From contig LR782234.1 in the NCBI GenBank assembly GCA_902825215.1, positions 1,922,001-1,986,000 of the forward strand: a DNA stretch of 64,000 nucleotides, written 5' to 3'. The translations under genes were made by a program, and so were the position numbers. Positions 43,991 through 52,493 of this stretch are shown here, one piece after another. Each line of letters opens with the position of its first letter. Position 1 is the first letter of the stretch. The stretch is from Pseudomonas fluorescens (GTDB lineage: Bacteria; Pseudomonadota; Gammaproteobacteria; Pseudomonadales; Pseudomonadaceae). The notes beneath the pieces are model-generated. The model was given only the letters and a program-made list of their open reading frames with translations, was not told the origin of the DNA and searched no databases.

Positions 43991-45340
43991 TTAGAGGAAG
44001 ATGAACTTGGCGATGAAGATCGCGCAGAGCACCCACAGACTGACGGAGATTTCCTTGTACTTGCCGGTCCCGGCCTTCAACGCCACGTAGGTGATGAAGC
44101 CCAGTGCGATGCCGTCGGCGACCGAAAAGGTCAGCGGCATCATGATCGCGGTGACGATGGCCGGAATCGCATCAGTGGCCTCATCCCATTCGATATGGGC
44201 CATGCCACCCATCATCAGCATCGCGACGTAGATCAATGCACCGGCGGTGGCATACGCGGGAATCATGCCGGCCAGAGGTGCGAAAAACATCGCCGCTATA
44301 AATAGCACACCTACGGTCACGGCGGTAAGACCAGTCCGACCACCCGCGGCCACACCTGCGGCACTTTCCACGTAACTGGTCACCGGCGGAACACCGACCA
44401 CAGCGCCGAAAACGCTGGAGGCGCTGTCGGCCTTCATCGCGCGGGAGAGGTTTTCGATGCGGCCGTCAGGGTTGACCAGATTGGCGCGCTGGGCGACACC
44501 CATCAGCGTGCCGGCGGTGTCGAACATGTGCACGAACAGGAAGGCGAGGACCACGCTGATCATGCTGACGTTGAACACGCCGGCAACGTTCATGGCCATC
44601 CAGGTCGGCGCCAGGCTTGGCGGGGTCGACATGATCCCTTCGTAATGCACGATGCCCAGCCCCCAACCGGCGAGGGTGACGGTGATGATGCTGATGAGAA
44701 TGGCGCCGAAGACTTTGTGATAGCTGAGAATCGCGATCATCAGAAAGCAGATCGCGGCGAGCAGCGGGCCGGGTTCGCGCAGCGAGCCAAGCTTGATCAG
44801 GGTGGCCGGGCTATCAACGACGATGCCAGCGGTTTTCAAACCGATCAGCCCGAGAAACAGACCGACGCCGGCGCCCATCGCGAAGCGCAGGCTGACCGGG
44901 ATGCTGTTGAGCAGCCATTCGCGAATCCGCGAGAACGTCAGGATCATGAACAGCACACCGGAAACGAACACCGCGCCCAGTGCGGTCTCCCAGTTGTAGC
45001 CCATGGTCCCGACCACGGTGTAGGTGAAGAATGCGTTGAGGCCCATGCCCGGCGCCAGGCCCACCGGCCAGTTCGCATAGAGGCCCATCAACAGGCAGCC
45101 CAGCGCGGCGGCGATGCACGTGGCGACGAAGGCTGCACCGTGATCGATCCCGGCATCGGCCATGATGTTCGGGTTGACGAAAATGATGTAAGCCATGGTG
45201 ATGAAGGTTGTCAGACCAGCAATTAGCTCGGTCTTCACCGTGGTGCCATGCAAGCTGAGTTTAAACAGACGCTCCAGCAGGCCAGTGCGTAAGGGCGGCG
45301 AGAGATCCAGCGGCGATGCTTCGGATTTGCGGCTTTCCAC
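43991..45340 (-). CDS. AzgA/GhxP-type NCS2 purine permease
   Basis: A 449-residue inner membrane carrier, adenine/guanine/hypoxanthine subfamily. It has LIAGLTTFITMAYIIFVNP, the conserved substrate site LFVHMFDTAGTLMGVA, and VVGVPPVTSYVESAAG. The start is GTG, with GAGGAG eight bases before it. The upstream region carries TTGTGTACAA and a structured leader, suggesting joint control with the purine catabolic genes. Confidence 0.92.
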   Translation of the reverse strand: MESRKSEASPLDLSPPLRTGLLERLFKLSLHGTTVKTELIAGLTTFITMAYIIFVNPNIMADAGIDHGAAFVATCIAAALGCLLMGLYANWPVGLAPGMGLNAFFTYTVVGTMGYNWETALGAVFVSGVLFMILTFSRIREWLLNSIPVSLRFAMGAGVGLFLGLIGLKTAGIVVDSPATLIKLGSLREPGPLLAAICFLMIAILSYHKVFGAILISIITVTLAGWGLGIVHYEGIMSTPPSLAPTWMAMNVAGVFNVSMISVVLAFLFVHMFDTAGTLMGVAQRANLVNPDGRIENLSRAMKADSASSVFGAVVGVPPVTSYVESAAGVAAGGRTGLTAVTVGVLFIAAMFFAPLAGMIPAYATAGALIYVAMLMMGGMAHIEWDEATDAIPAIVTAIMMPLTFSVADGIALGFITYVALKAGTGKYKEISVSLWVLCAIFIAKFIFL

Positions 45341-45375
45341 AGCGAGTACTCCTCAAGAGTTTTATTGTTATTTCC

Positions 45376-45408
45376 AGGGCCGGACCCATGAGGGGTGGCA
45401 GCGGCCCT
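45376..45408 (-). other. Leader hairpin upstream of the purine permease
   Basis: In the minus-strand transcript AGGGCCG pairs with CGGCCCT, and an inner ACCC/GGGT stem is set off by an asymmetric internal loop (CTGCC against C). It lies 36 bases before the GTG start. It could be a regulatory RNA; no known riboswitch consensus is confirmed. Confidence 0.4.
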
Positions 45409-45470
45409 TTGAGGCATACGCGAATTTGTTGACCATGCGGTCAGGAACTCGCACGCTGTGGATTATGCTT

Positions 45471-45480
45471 TTGTGTACAA
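45471..45480. promoter_or_regulatory. Putative GntR/FCD operator TTGTGTACAA (permease)
   Basis: Identical to the site before uraH (33401-33410), and at almost the same distance (131 bases) from the start codon. Flanked by T and A. Confidence 0.6.
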
Positions 45481-45552
45481 ATAAAGCAAATATTGTTTTT
45501 GGTTTTGTCTTCAGTTTTCCAGTGATAGGGATATATGGCCCTTCAGGGCCCC

Positions 45553-45642
45553 ATCGCTGGCAAGCCAGCTCCCACAGGATTCGTGGGTTTCTTCATATCT
45601 GTGTACGCCCCTGATCATTGTGGGAGCTGGCTTGCCAGCGAT
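45553..45642. repeat. REPIN (GAGCTGGCTTGCCAGC type)
   Basis: Inverted REP pair just downstream of the MarR gene stop. Confidence 0.9.
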
Positions 45643-45655
45643 GAGGCCCGAACAA

Positions 45656-46102
45656 TCAATCGAGAGCTGCCTGGCTCTTGCCCAGCGCCACATTCACCGC
45701 CAGCCAGCCGTTCACTGCCGCCTCGCCAGCCTCGGCAAACACCCGCTCGAGCAATTTCACCTGTTCGCGGCGCAGCGCCTGCTCGAACTTCGCGCCTTCG
45801 GCAGTCAATTCCAGCAGGCGTTTTCGCTTGTCGGTCTGCGACGCCACGCTGTCGACCAAATGCATTTCCTGCAACTGGCGCAACGGCATGTTCAGCGCCT
45901 GTTTGCTCACGCCGAGCAGTGCGAGCAATTCCTTCACGCTCAGATTCGGGTAACGGGCGATGAAAAACACGATGCGCTGATGCACCCGCGACAGGCCGCG
46001 GCGTTCGAGCATTTCGTCTGCCTTGGCAGTGAACGCCTGATAGCCGAAGAAAAACGCTTCCATGGCGTGCTGTTGGCTGATCGGGTTTTTAAGGTCAAGC
46101 AT
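45656..46102 (-). CDS. MarR-family transcriptional regulator
   Basis: A 148-residue winged-helix protein. The recognition region is NLSVKELLALLGVSKQALN followed by MPLRQLQEMHLVDSVASQTDKRKRLLELT, the usual MarR helix and wing. It is divergent from the aminotransferase gene; two TTGAC-based inverted repeats lie between them, one overlapping its start codon. It probably represses itself and the aminotransferase, with an unknown ligand. Confidence 0.88.
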   Translation of the reverse strand: MLDLKNPISQQHAMEAFFFGYQAFTAKADEMLERRGLSRVHQRIVFFIARYPNLSVKELLALLGVSKQALNMPLRQLQEMHLVDSVASQTDKRKRLLELTAEGAKFEQALRREQVKLLERVFAEAGEAAVNGWLAVNVALGKSQAALD

Positions 46103-46151
46103 GTTGACGTACTCGTTGGCGTTGGCGTAATTTCAGTCAATCAGTTTGACT
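46094..46151. promoter_or_regulatory. Two putative MarR operators
   Basis: GTCAAGCATGTTGAC (46094-46108) overlaps the MarR start codon, and AGTCAATCAGTTTGACT (46135-46151) lies 34 bases before the aminotransferase start. Both have GTCAA/TTGAC arms. Confidence 0.5.
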
Positions 46152-46184
46152 CATTTTCCTTACGCCTCGCTACCGGTGACTTCC

Positions 46185-47351
46185 ATGGCTTTTTCCGAAC
46201 GTGTCACGCGCCTTAAAAGTTCTTTGATCCGCGAAATTCTCGCTGCCGCTCAGCGGCCCGAGGTGATGTCGTTTGCCGGTGGCTTGCCCGCCGAGGCCAT
46301 GCTGCCGAAAGTCGAGTGGGCCGACATGCCGCTGTCGCTCGGCCAGTACGGCATGAGCGAAGGCGAACCGGCGTTGCGTGAAGCGTTGGCGGGGCAGGCG
46401 AGGGCGCTCGGGCTGGAGTGCCAGGCGAGTCAGGTGCTGGTGGTCAGCGGTTCGCAGCAAACTCTCGATCTGGCGGCGAAGCTGTACATCGACAAAGGCA
46501 CGGAGATTTTGCTCGAAGCGCCGACCTACCTCGCCGCGCTGCAGATTTTCCAGCTGTTCGGCGCCGATTGCCTGACCGTCGCGCAAGAGGTCGACGGCCC
46601 GAATCTGGTGCAGTTGCGCGAGCGCCTGCAGCAGCATCGTCCCGCGTTCATCTATCTGATCCCGACCTTTCAGAACCCGTCCGCCGTGCGCTACAGCGAA
46701 GCCAAGCGTGCCGCCGTCGCCGCGTTGCTCGATGAATTTGGCGTGACGCTGATCGAAGACGAGCCCTACCGCGAGCTGACGTTCGACGGCGCCAGCGCCA
46801 GACCGATCGCCGGCCGCTTGCAAAGCGCCAGCTGGATCTACACCGGCACCGTGTCGAAAACCCTGCTGCCGGGGTTACGCGTCGGCTATCTGATTGCCAG
46901 CCCCGACCTGTTTCCACATCTGCTGAAACTCAAGCAGTCCGCCGACCTGCACACCAATCGCATCGGCCAATGGCAGGCACTGCAATGGATCGGCAGCGAC
47001 AAGTATCAGCAGCATTTGAGCGAGCTGCGCGGGTTTTACCGGCAGCGGCGCGATGACTTTCAGGCGGCGCTGGAAAAGCATTTTGCCGACCTGGCCGAGT
47101 GGGAAACGCCGCAGGGCGGGCTGTTTTTCTGGCTGACACTGAAGCAACCGCTGGACACGCGAACATTACTCAACGATGCCTTGGCCAACGATGTGGCGTT
47201 CATGCCCGGTGAGCCGTTTTTCCCGGATCCGGATAACCACCCAGGGCATCTGCGCCTGAATTTCAGCCACATCGACCCGGCGCGACTGGATGAAGGGCTC
47301 AAGCGATTGGCGGCGGTTGTGCGCAAGGCACAGCTCGATAAAGCTGCGTAA
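46185..47351 (+). CDS. PLP-dependent aminotransferase (class I, 2-aminoadipate/LysN-like)
   Basis: A 388-residue fold-type I enzyme. The phrases PEVMSFAGGLPAE, YLIPTFQNPS, LIEDEPYRELTFDG and the PLP lysine in YTGTVSKTLLPGLRVGY fit the 2-aminoadipate/kynurenine aminotransferase group, the same fold as the MocR C-terminal half but without a DNA-binding domain. The ATG at 46185 is chosen over the frame start at 46146 because the latter lies in the operator. It is controlled by the divergent MarR gene in all likelihood. Confidence 0.88.
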   Translation: MAFSERVTRLKSSLIREILAAAQRPEVMSFAGGLPAEAMLPKVEWADMPLSLGQYGMSEGEPALREALAGQARALGLECQASQVLVVSGSQQTLDLAAKLYIDKGTEILLEAPTYLAALQIFQLFGADCLTVAQEVDGPNLVQLRERLQQHRPAFIYLIPTFQNPSAVRYSEAKRAAVAALLDEFGVTLIEDEPYRELTFDGASARPIAGRLQSASWIYTGTVSKTLLPGLRVGYLIASPDLFPHLLKLKQSADLHTNRIGQWQALQWIGSDKYQQHLSELRGFYRQRRDDFQAALEKHFADLAEWETPQGGLFFWLTLKQPLDTRTLLNDALANDVAFMPGEPFFPDPDNHPGHLRLNFSHIDPARLDEGLKRLAAVVRKAQLDKAA

Positions 47352-47353
47352 AA

Positions 47354-47381
47354 AAACCGGCTTGAGGGCCGGTTTATTTTT
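47354..47381 (+). terminator. Rho-independent terminator of the aminotransferase
   Basis: Stem ACCGGC/GCCGGT (47356-47361 with 47368-47373), A run before and T-rich tail after. Confidence 0.85.
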
Positions 47382-47412
47382 GTCTGGGATTTTTGGTGCC
47401 TGGGAGGGCCTC

Positions 47413-47485
47413 ATCGCTGGCAAGCCAGCTCCCACAGGTTTTTTTTAACGCCACAGATCAATGTGGGAGCTGGCTTGCCAGCGAT
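47413..47485. repeat. REPIN (GAGCTGGCTTGCCAGC type)
   Basis: Inverted REP pair between convergent aminotransferase and glutaredoxin-like genes. Confidence 0.9.
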
Positions 47486-47512
47486 GGGGCCATCAGCAAC
47501 TCCGCCCAACCA

Positions 47513-47884
47513 TCAGACCGCAGCGAAGCGCTTGTCCAGATAATCAATGATCACCTTGGACTCATACATCCAGGTGGTCTGGCCATTCTCTTCGATGCGC
47601 AGGCAAGGCACTTTGATCCGGCCACCCTGTTCCAGCAGGGTCTGGCGGTCCCGCTCGTTGTTCTTGGCGTCTTTGAGCGCCACCGGCACATTCAGGCGAC
47701 GCAGGGTGCGACGGGTCTTCACGCAGAACGGGCAGGCATGGAACTGATACAGGGTCAGATCCTTGGCGGCAGCGTCGACTTGCGCCTGAGCAGCGGCAGG
47801 GCGCTGTTTCTTGCCCGGGCGGGTGATGAAGTCGATGAAGATAACCAGTTGGCCGAGGCCGACACGAAGCGCTTTGACGAACAC
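47513..47884 (-). CDS. Glutaredoxin / GST N-terminal-like protein
   Basis: A 123-residue protein. An N-terminal hydrophobic segment (about 5-20, VGLGQLVIFIDFI) may anchor it or act as a membrane-associated leader. A thioredoxin-fold domain has the dithiol CPFC in YQFHACPFCVKTRR, cis-proline region IKVPCLRIE and YESKVIIDYL. It probably reduces disulphides or handles glutathione adducts. Confidence 0.85.
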   Translation of the reverse strand: MFVKALRVGLGQLVIFIDFITRPGKKQRPAAAQAQVDAAAKDLTLYQFHACPFCVKTRRTLRRLNVPVALKDAKNNERDRQTLLEQGGRIKVPCLRIEENGQTTWMYESKVIIDYLDKRFAAV

Positions 47885-47945
47885 GTTGAAAGCCTCACGG
47901 TGCGAATTGAGAAAGGCGCGCAGCTTACCCGATTTTTCACGGACG

Positions 47946-47976
47946 AAAAAAAACCGGCGATGAAAGCCGGTTTTTT
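47946..47976 (-). terminator. Terminator of folE
   Basis: ACCGGC/GCCGGT stem (47953-47958 with 47966-47971) with T run on the minus strand and also T run on the plus strand; its position, 14 bases beyond the folE stop, assigns it to folE. Confidence 0.8.
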
Positions 47977-47989
47977 CTGCCGCGGCGAA

Positions 47990-48535
47990 TTACTTGATGA
48001 GGCTGAGGAATTCGCTGCGGGTCGCGGCGTTTTCGCGGAATTCACCGAGCATCACCGAGGTGATCATCGATGAGTTCTGCTTCTCGACACCGCGCATCAT
48101 CATGCACATGTGCTTGGCCTCGATCACCACGGCCACGCCCAGCGCCCCGGTCACCTGCAACACGGCATCGGCGATCTGGCGGCTCAGGTTTTCCTGAATC
48201 TGCAGGCGGCGAGCGTACATGTCGACGATCCGCGCCACCTTGGACAGGCCCAGCACCTTGCCGCTCGGGATGTAGGCCACATGCGCCTTGCCGATGAACG
48301 GCAGCAGATGGTGTTCGCACAACGAATACAGCTCGATGTCCTTGACCAGCACCATTTCGCTGTTGTCGGAGCTGAACAGGGCACCGTTGGTGACCTCTTC
48401 GAGCGTCTGTTCATAACCGCGGCAGAGGTACTGCATGGCTTTGGCGGCACGCTTTGGCGTGTCGAGCAGGCCCTCGCGGGAGACGTCCTCGCCCAGTTGG
48501 CCGAGAATCGCGGTGTAATTCTGTTCCAGGGACAT
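47990..48535 (-). CDS. folE: GTP cyclohydrolase I
   Basis: A 181-residue enzyme making 7,8-dihydroneopterin triphosphate from GTP. Zinc ligands and family motifs are visible: [40 protein letters not shown] and [10 protein letters not shown]. The start [11 protein letters not shown] is chosen; the frame start 21 codons upstream is rejected. Pseudomonas species often hold more than one FolE paralogue, and which one this is cannot be settled from the window. Confidence 0.95.
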   Translation of the reverse strand: MSLEQNYTAILGQLGEDVSREGLLDTPKRAAKAMQYLCRGYEQTLEEVTNGALFSSDNSEMVLVKDIELYSLCEHHLLPFIGKAHVAYIPSGKVLGLSKVARIVDMYARRLQIQENLSRQIADAVLQVTGALGVAVVIEAKHMCMMMRGVEKQNSSMITSVMLGEFRENAATRSEFLSLIK

Positions 48536-48614
48536 GAAACTACCTGTGGGGGGATTTTCGCAAGCGGCAAGGGTACGGCGGCGGACACAACCCTGCAAGT
48601 TCGGTGTGACGCGA

Positions 48615-49172
48615 TTATTCGTCGCGGCCTTCCATCATGGTGCGTTTGAGCATCACGTAAACCGCGCCGGCGCCGCCGTGTTTTGCCTGGCAGGAGCAGA
48701 ATCCGAGGACCTGCGCATGCTGGCGCAGCCAGGTGTTGACGTGGCTTTTGATCATCGGCCGCTTGCCGTCCAGCCGCACAGCCTTTCCGTGGGTCACGCG
48801 TACGCAGCGGATTTCAAATCTGGTCGCTTCGGCGAGAAAGGCCCACAGAGTTTCCCGGGCTTTTTCCACGCTCATGCCGTGCAGGTCGAGGCTGCCTTCG
48901 AACGGGATCTGGCCGATCTTGAGCTTGCGCATCTGGCTTTCCTGCACCCCGTCGCGCGCCCACATCAACTCGTCTTCCGGGCCGACGTCGATCACGAACT
49001 GGTCGGACAGGCCGTCAATGATGGTGGTATCGCTGCGCACGGTGGCGGACTGGCGCAATTTGGCGATCTGCGCGCGGTCAGCCTTGGGTTTGCCGGTGTC
49101 GGCGCGGTCGTGCTTGATCGGCTTGACGCCTTGGATGGCACTTTTGAACAGGGAAAAATCGTCGTCTTGCAT
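48615..49172 (-). CDS. Smr-domain protein (YfcN/SmrB-like)
   Basis: A 185-residue protein. N-terminal part charged (1-90), C-terminal Smr domain (about 95-180) with [18 protein letters not shown] and [10 protein letters not shown]. The LDLHG motif is the nuclease signature; SmrB of E. coli cleaves mRNA at collided ribosomes, so a ribosome-rescue role is likely. The start MQDDDFSLF is chosen over one 51 codons upstream. It lies next to folE and before prmB-type genes as in other pseudomonads. Confidence 0.88.
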   Translation of the reverse strand: MQDDDFSLFKSAIQGVKPIKHDRADTGKPKADRAQIAKLRQSATVRSDTTIIDGLSDQFVIDVGPEDELMWARDGVQESQMRKLKIGQIPFEGSLDLHGMSVEKARETLWAFLAEATRFEIRCVRVTHGKAVRLDGKRPMIKSHVNTWLRQHAQVLGFCSCQAKHGGAGAVYVMLKRTMMEGRDE

Positions 49173-49246
49173 GTCAGCCTCCGCGAAGGGCGGCCAGTTT
49201 ACCCAAGTCGAAACAAAACGGCCCGGCAAAAAGCCAGGCCGTTGAA

Positions 49247-49567
49247 TCAGTCGTGTTTTTTCATCAGGTGCGGGGACATGTTCAGTTCCCGCGATTGCCG
49301 TGCGCGACGGCGGCAGCGGCGCCACAGGGCGACACCGAAATACAGAAACAGCAAGCCGACCGCCAGAATGATTGCCGAGCCCATCGGCGTAGCGTTCAGG
49401 TCACCGAGCGCCGGCGGGCGCCCGAGCAGGCTGGCCGCCCCGGCCATCGCCAGCAGCACGCCGAACGTCGCCAGAATGGCGGCGATCGCAGCGCCGAATC
49501 GAAAACGCCAGTTGCTTTGGCCTTTGGGCCGCAAGCGGCGTGCGTCAAATCCATCGGATAACTTCAT
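49247..49567 (-). CDS. Small membrane protein with two helices
   Basis: A 106-residue protein starting MKLSDGFDARRL. Two hydrophobic helices (about 25-46 and 62-80) are followed by a basic tail rich in Arg. The upstream in-frame ATG is five codons earlier. I do not recognise a family; it is likely a conserved hypothetical protein of pseudomonads. Confidence 0.7.
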   Translation of the reverse strand: MKLSDGFDARRLRPKGQSNWRFRFGAAIAAILATFGVLLAMAGAASLLGRPPALGDLNATPMGSAIILAVGLLFLYFGVALWRRCRRRARQSRELNMSPHLMKKHD

Positions 49568-49697
49568 TCCGACCTTCCTCAATGGGTATCGGCCCTTCGA
49601 CCGGGAGTTGACCGGGTTGTTCCTGAGGCTATGGCAATTGCGGCAAATCAGCGGGCTTAATGGATGAGCGGCGCCGCAAGCCGCTCATCCACGCAGA

Positions 49698-50288
49698 TCA
49701 GATCAGATCTTGCGTCAGGGCGAGGGTGGCGAAGTTGTCCGCCATGATCGCCATTTCGGCTTCCTGCACTTGCTCGGCCTTGAGTACGCCGCCCTTGAAT
49801 GGCAAGTCACGGGTCGCGCAGGCGTCTTCGACCAGGGTGCAGCGAAAACCCAGATTCTTCGCTGCGCGCACGGTGGTGCTGACGCTGGAATGGCTCATGA
49901 AACCGCAGACGATCAGGTCCAGCGAACCCAGGTTTTGCAGGCGGTCGAGCAATTCGGTGCCGTGAAACGCGCTCGGCAGCAGTTTGCCGATGATGGTTTC
50001 ATCGCCCTGCGGCTCCAGGCCGGGGATGAATTCGCCGCGCTCGCCCTGCGGGTCGAACAGGCCACCGACGGTGCCGAGGTGACGCACGTGCACGATCGGC
50101 CGACCGGCGGCACGGGCTGCGGCAACCAGTTGTTTGATGTTCGCGACGGCCGCGTCCATGCCACTCAGGGCCAGCGGGCCACTGAGATATTCTTTCTGGG
50201 CATCGATGATGACCACGGTGGCATGACTCAGTGTGGCCGCTGCGTAACCGCGACCGCTGAGTTGAAACATCGTTTTTGGAACGGACAT
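49698..50288 (-). CDS. Isochorismatase-family cysteine hydrolase
   Basis: A 196-residue enzyme. The catalytic aspartate is in VVIIDAQKEYL, a lysine in IIGKLLPSAF, and the cysteine in CGFMSHSSVSTTVRAA lies with the cis-peptide region (LIVCGFMSHS); the usual nucleophile position just after SHSSV (cysteine in most members) is occupied by serine here, so activity is doubtful on sequence alone. It has the isochorismatase fold, and members act as nicotinamidases or amidases. The start MSVPKTMFQ replaces a frame start about 110 codons upstream. Confidence 0.8.
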   Translation of the reverse strand: MSVPKTMFQLSGRGYAAATLSHATVVIIDAQKEYLSGPLALSGMDAAVANIKQLVAAARAAGRPIVHVRHLGTVGGLFDPQGERGEFIPGLEPQGDETIIGKLLPSAFHGTELLDRLQNLGSLDLIVCGFMSHSSVSTTVRAAKNLGFRCTLVEDACATRDLPFKGGVLKAEQVQEAEMAIMADNFATLALTQDLI

Positions 50289-50526
50289 TCTGGGGCTCCT
50301 TGGGGTGGGGCTTTTGCGACATTGTCCTCTGGCTGAGCGCTTCTGTGAATCGCTACCATCGTAGGCGCCGTCGTTATTGGCCTGCAGCCTTGTCAAGTTA
50401 CACCTTCTGTTCAATAGCTGATGCAAAAAACAGAAAACTCCTACCGTTGCCGCACGGGTTTTCCTGCGTCGTCGTCGCGCGTTTTGGCTGTTAGAATCGC
50501 CAGTCGTTTTTTCAGGAGTTCTGCCC

Positions 50527-51435
50527 GTGATCACTTCCCGACTTCGTACCCTGCGCGACCACATCCGTTGGGCCGTCAGCCGCTTCCATGGGGAGGATCT
50601 GTTTTTCGGCCATGGCACCGACAATGCCTGGGACGAAGCCCGGCAACTGGTACTCGGCGCACTGCACCTGCCGTGGGAGATCGCCGACAGCTACCTCGAT
50701 TGCGCGCTGGAAGACGATGAACTGGTCAACCTGCAACGGCTGCTCAAGCGTCGCATCGAAGAGCGCATTCCTACCGCGTACCTGCTGGGCGAGGCGTGGT
50801 TCTGCGGCATGTCGTTTATCGTCGACGAGCGCGTATTGATTCCGCGTTCACCGATTGGCGAGCTGATCGAAAACCGCTTTGCACCGTGGCTCGGCAACGA
50901 ACCAGCGCGGATCCTTGACCTGTGCACCGGCTCCGGTTGCATCGGTATCGCCTGTGCCTACGAGTTCCAGAACGCCGAGGTGGTGCTGGCGGATCTGTCG
51001 TTCGAAGCGCTGGAAGTGGCCAATCAGAACATCGAACGGCATGGCGTAGATGAGCGCGTCTATACCGTGCAGGGCGATGGTTTCGATGGTTTGCCGGGGC
51101 AGCGTTTCGACCTGATCGTGTCGAACCCGCCTTACGTGGACGCGGAAGATTTCGCCGACATGCCGGACGAATATCAACATGAGCCTGAGCTGGGCCTGGC
51201 CTGTGGCGATGATGGCTTGAACCTGGTGCGGCGCATGCTCGCCGAAGCGGCCGATCACCTGACCGAGAAGGGCCTGCTGATTGTTGAAGTGGGCAATAGC
51301 CAGGTGCATGTCGAGGCGTTGTACCCGGAAGTGGATTTTGCCTGGCTGGAATTCGCCCGTGGCGGGCATGGGGTGTTCATGCTGACGGCGGAGCAGTGCC
51401 GCAACCATCAGGCCCTGTTCGCGTCCCGCGTTTAA
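50527..51435 (+). CDS. prmB: Ribosomal protein L3 glutamine methyltransferase
   Basis: A 302-residue SAM-dependent N5-glutamine methyltransferase. Motif I is [14 protein letters not shown] and the catalytic NPPY motif is in [12 protein letters not shown]. The start is GTG. PrmB modifies L3; PrmC/HemK paralogues modify release factors, but the N-terminal phrases ([12 protein letters not shown]) fit PrmB. A repeat element follows directly. It is a single-gene unit divergent from the isochorismatase-like gene. Confidence 0.93.
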   Translation: MITSRLRTLRDHIRWAVSRFHGEDLFFGHGTDNAWDEARQLVLGALHLPWEIADSYLDCALEDDELVNLQRLLKRRIEERIPTAYLLGEAWFCGMSFIVDERVLIPRSPIGELIENRFAPWLGNEPARILDLCTGSGCIGIACAYEFQNAEVVLADLSFEALEVANQNIERHGVDERVYTVQGDGFDGLPGQRFDLIVSNPPYVDAEDFADMPDEYQHEPELGLACGDDGLNLVRRMLAEAADHLTEKGLLIVEVGNSQVHVEALYPEVDFAWLEFARGGHGVFMLTAEQCRNHQALFASRV

Positions 51436-51445
51436 GGTTGTGACA

Positions 51446-51552
51446 GATCGTTCCCACGTTCCGCGTGGGAATGCCTCAACGGACGCTCTGCGTCCGCTTT
51501 TGGGACGCGGAGCGTCCCGGGCTGCATTCCCACGCAGAGCGTGGGAACGATC
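51446..51552. repeat. Palindromic repeat GATCGTTCCCACG type
   Basis: Outer arms GATCGTTCCCACG (51446) and CGTGGGAACGATC (ending 51552) enclose a second inverted repeat (GGACGC/GCGTCC). A third dispersed repeat family of the genome. Confidence 0.85.
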
Positions 51553-51555
51553 AGG

Positions 51556-51577
51556 GTGGGAGCGAGCCTGCTCGCGA
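51556..51577 (+). repeat. Single REP (GAGCGAGCCTGCTCGC type)
   Basis: An unpaired REP three bases after the GATCGTTCCCACG element, before the 263-residue gene stop. Confidence 0.85.
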
Positions 51578-51602
51578 ATGGTCGCGCCCCGGTCTAAAGC
51601 CC

Positions 51603-52394
51603 TCAGCGGTGCGTAGCAATCCAGATCAGTAACCCCGCCTGAAACACCGCAAACGCCACCAGGCAAGTAATGGTGAAACGCAACCCGGCGTCTTCACGCT
51701 TGAACTTGCTGACTTTCTCTTCCTGCTTTTTCAGCTTCACTTCCTGCTCGGCCAGATTCTGCTCGGCCTGCTGGAGCATCTGCGCCGCTTCAAGAATCTC
51801 AACGATCTGCAGCTTCTCGCTGTTCCAGTCGCCGAGCAGATCGCCGACCTGCACGGTTTTGATGCTGCCTTTGAGATGCTGGGCATCGGCGTAGGCCACA
51901 TCGAAACCGTGTACCCGCAGAAAATGATCGCGACGCAGACGCGTGTCTTCGTTCAGCGCGTCCTTGTTGTTCAGATCCATGCCGTCGACGGTGTAACCGG
52001 GCCAGCGTTTTTTCGCCCAGTTGATGCCTTGCGCGGCGATGAAACGGCCGATGCCACGGTTCAGCGGTTCGATCTGCAAGCCGCTGTCGGGGCCGAAGCG
52101 CACACGCTTGGTGCTGTGGTCGGCCCACACATCGAGGTGGTTCTGTTCCTTGCGCACGCGTTGGCCGGGCAGTTTGATTGCCATGCGCATCAGGCTGTGT
52201 TCTTTGCTGTGACGCTCGGCGTAGCCGAATTCGACGAAGCGCAGCGGCCGCCCGCCGGTGTGGCGATCGGTCTGCAGCGGCGCCAGGCGGAGCATCTTGT
52301 GGTGCTCGGCGTGGACATCCGCCCACGGCAGCTCGACCGCTGGCGGTGCGTCTTTTTCAGCGGTGGTGTCGGGTGAAGTCTGGGTATCAGTCAT
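51603..52394 (-). CDS. Conserved protein with coiled coil and C-terminal membrane anchor
   Basis: A 263-residue protein. Residues 1-190 form a globular part with no recognised motif. A coiled coil (about 190-235, repeated QxxEQxLxEQExKLKKQEEK) and a single hydrophobic helix (about 243-261, ITCLVAFAVFQAGLLIWI) follow, so it is tail-anchored with most of the protein in the cytoplasm. Function unknown. Confidence 0.7.
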   Translation of the reverse strand: MTDTQTSPDTTAEKDAPPAVELPWADVHAEHHKMLRLAPLQTDRHTGGRPLRFVEFGYAERHSKEHSLMRMAIKLPGQRVRKEQNHLDVWADHSTKRVRFGPDSGLQIEPLNRGIGRFIAAQGINWAKKRWPGYTVDGMDLNNKDALNEDTRLRRDHFLRVHGFDVAYADAQHLKGSIKTVQVGDLLGDWNSEKLQIVEILEAAQMLQQAEQNLAEQEVKLKKQEEKVSKFKREDAGLRFTITCLVAFAVFQAGLLIWIATHR

Positions 52395-52493
52395 AACGGC
52401 GCGATCCTGTCCATGCCCTGCTTGTCACCAGCCGTTGCGCTGGCGACAAAGGCTTATCGGCCGTTTTTTCAAGGACTGGAGGGTAAACAGCGG

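Larger units (their letters stand above)
45341..45655. promoter_or_regulatory. Leader and control region of the purine permease
   Basis: About 315 bases with no gene. It contains the permease leader hairpin (45376-45408), the palindrome at 45471-45480 and a REPIN next to the MarR gene. Confidence 0.7.
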
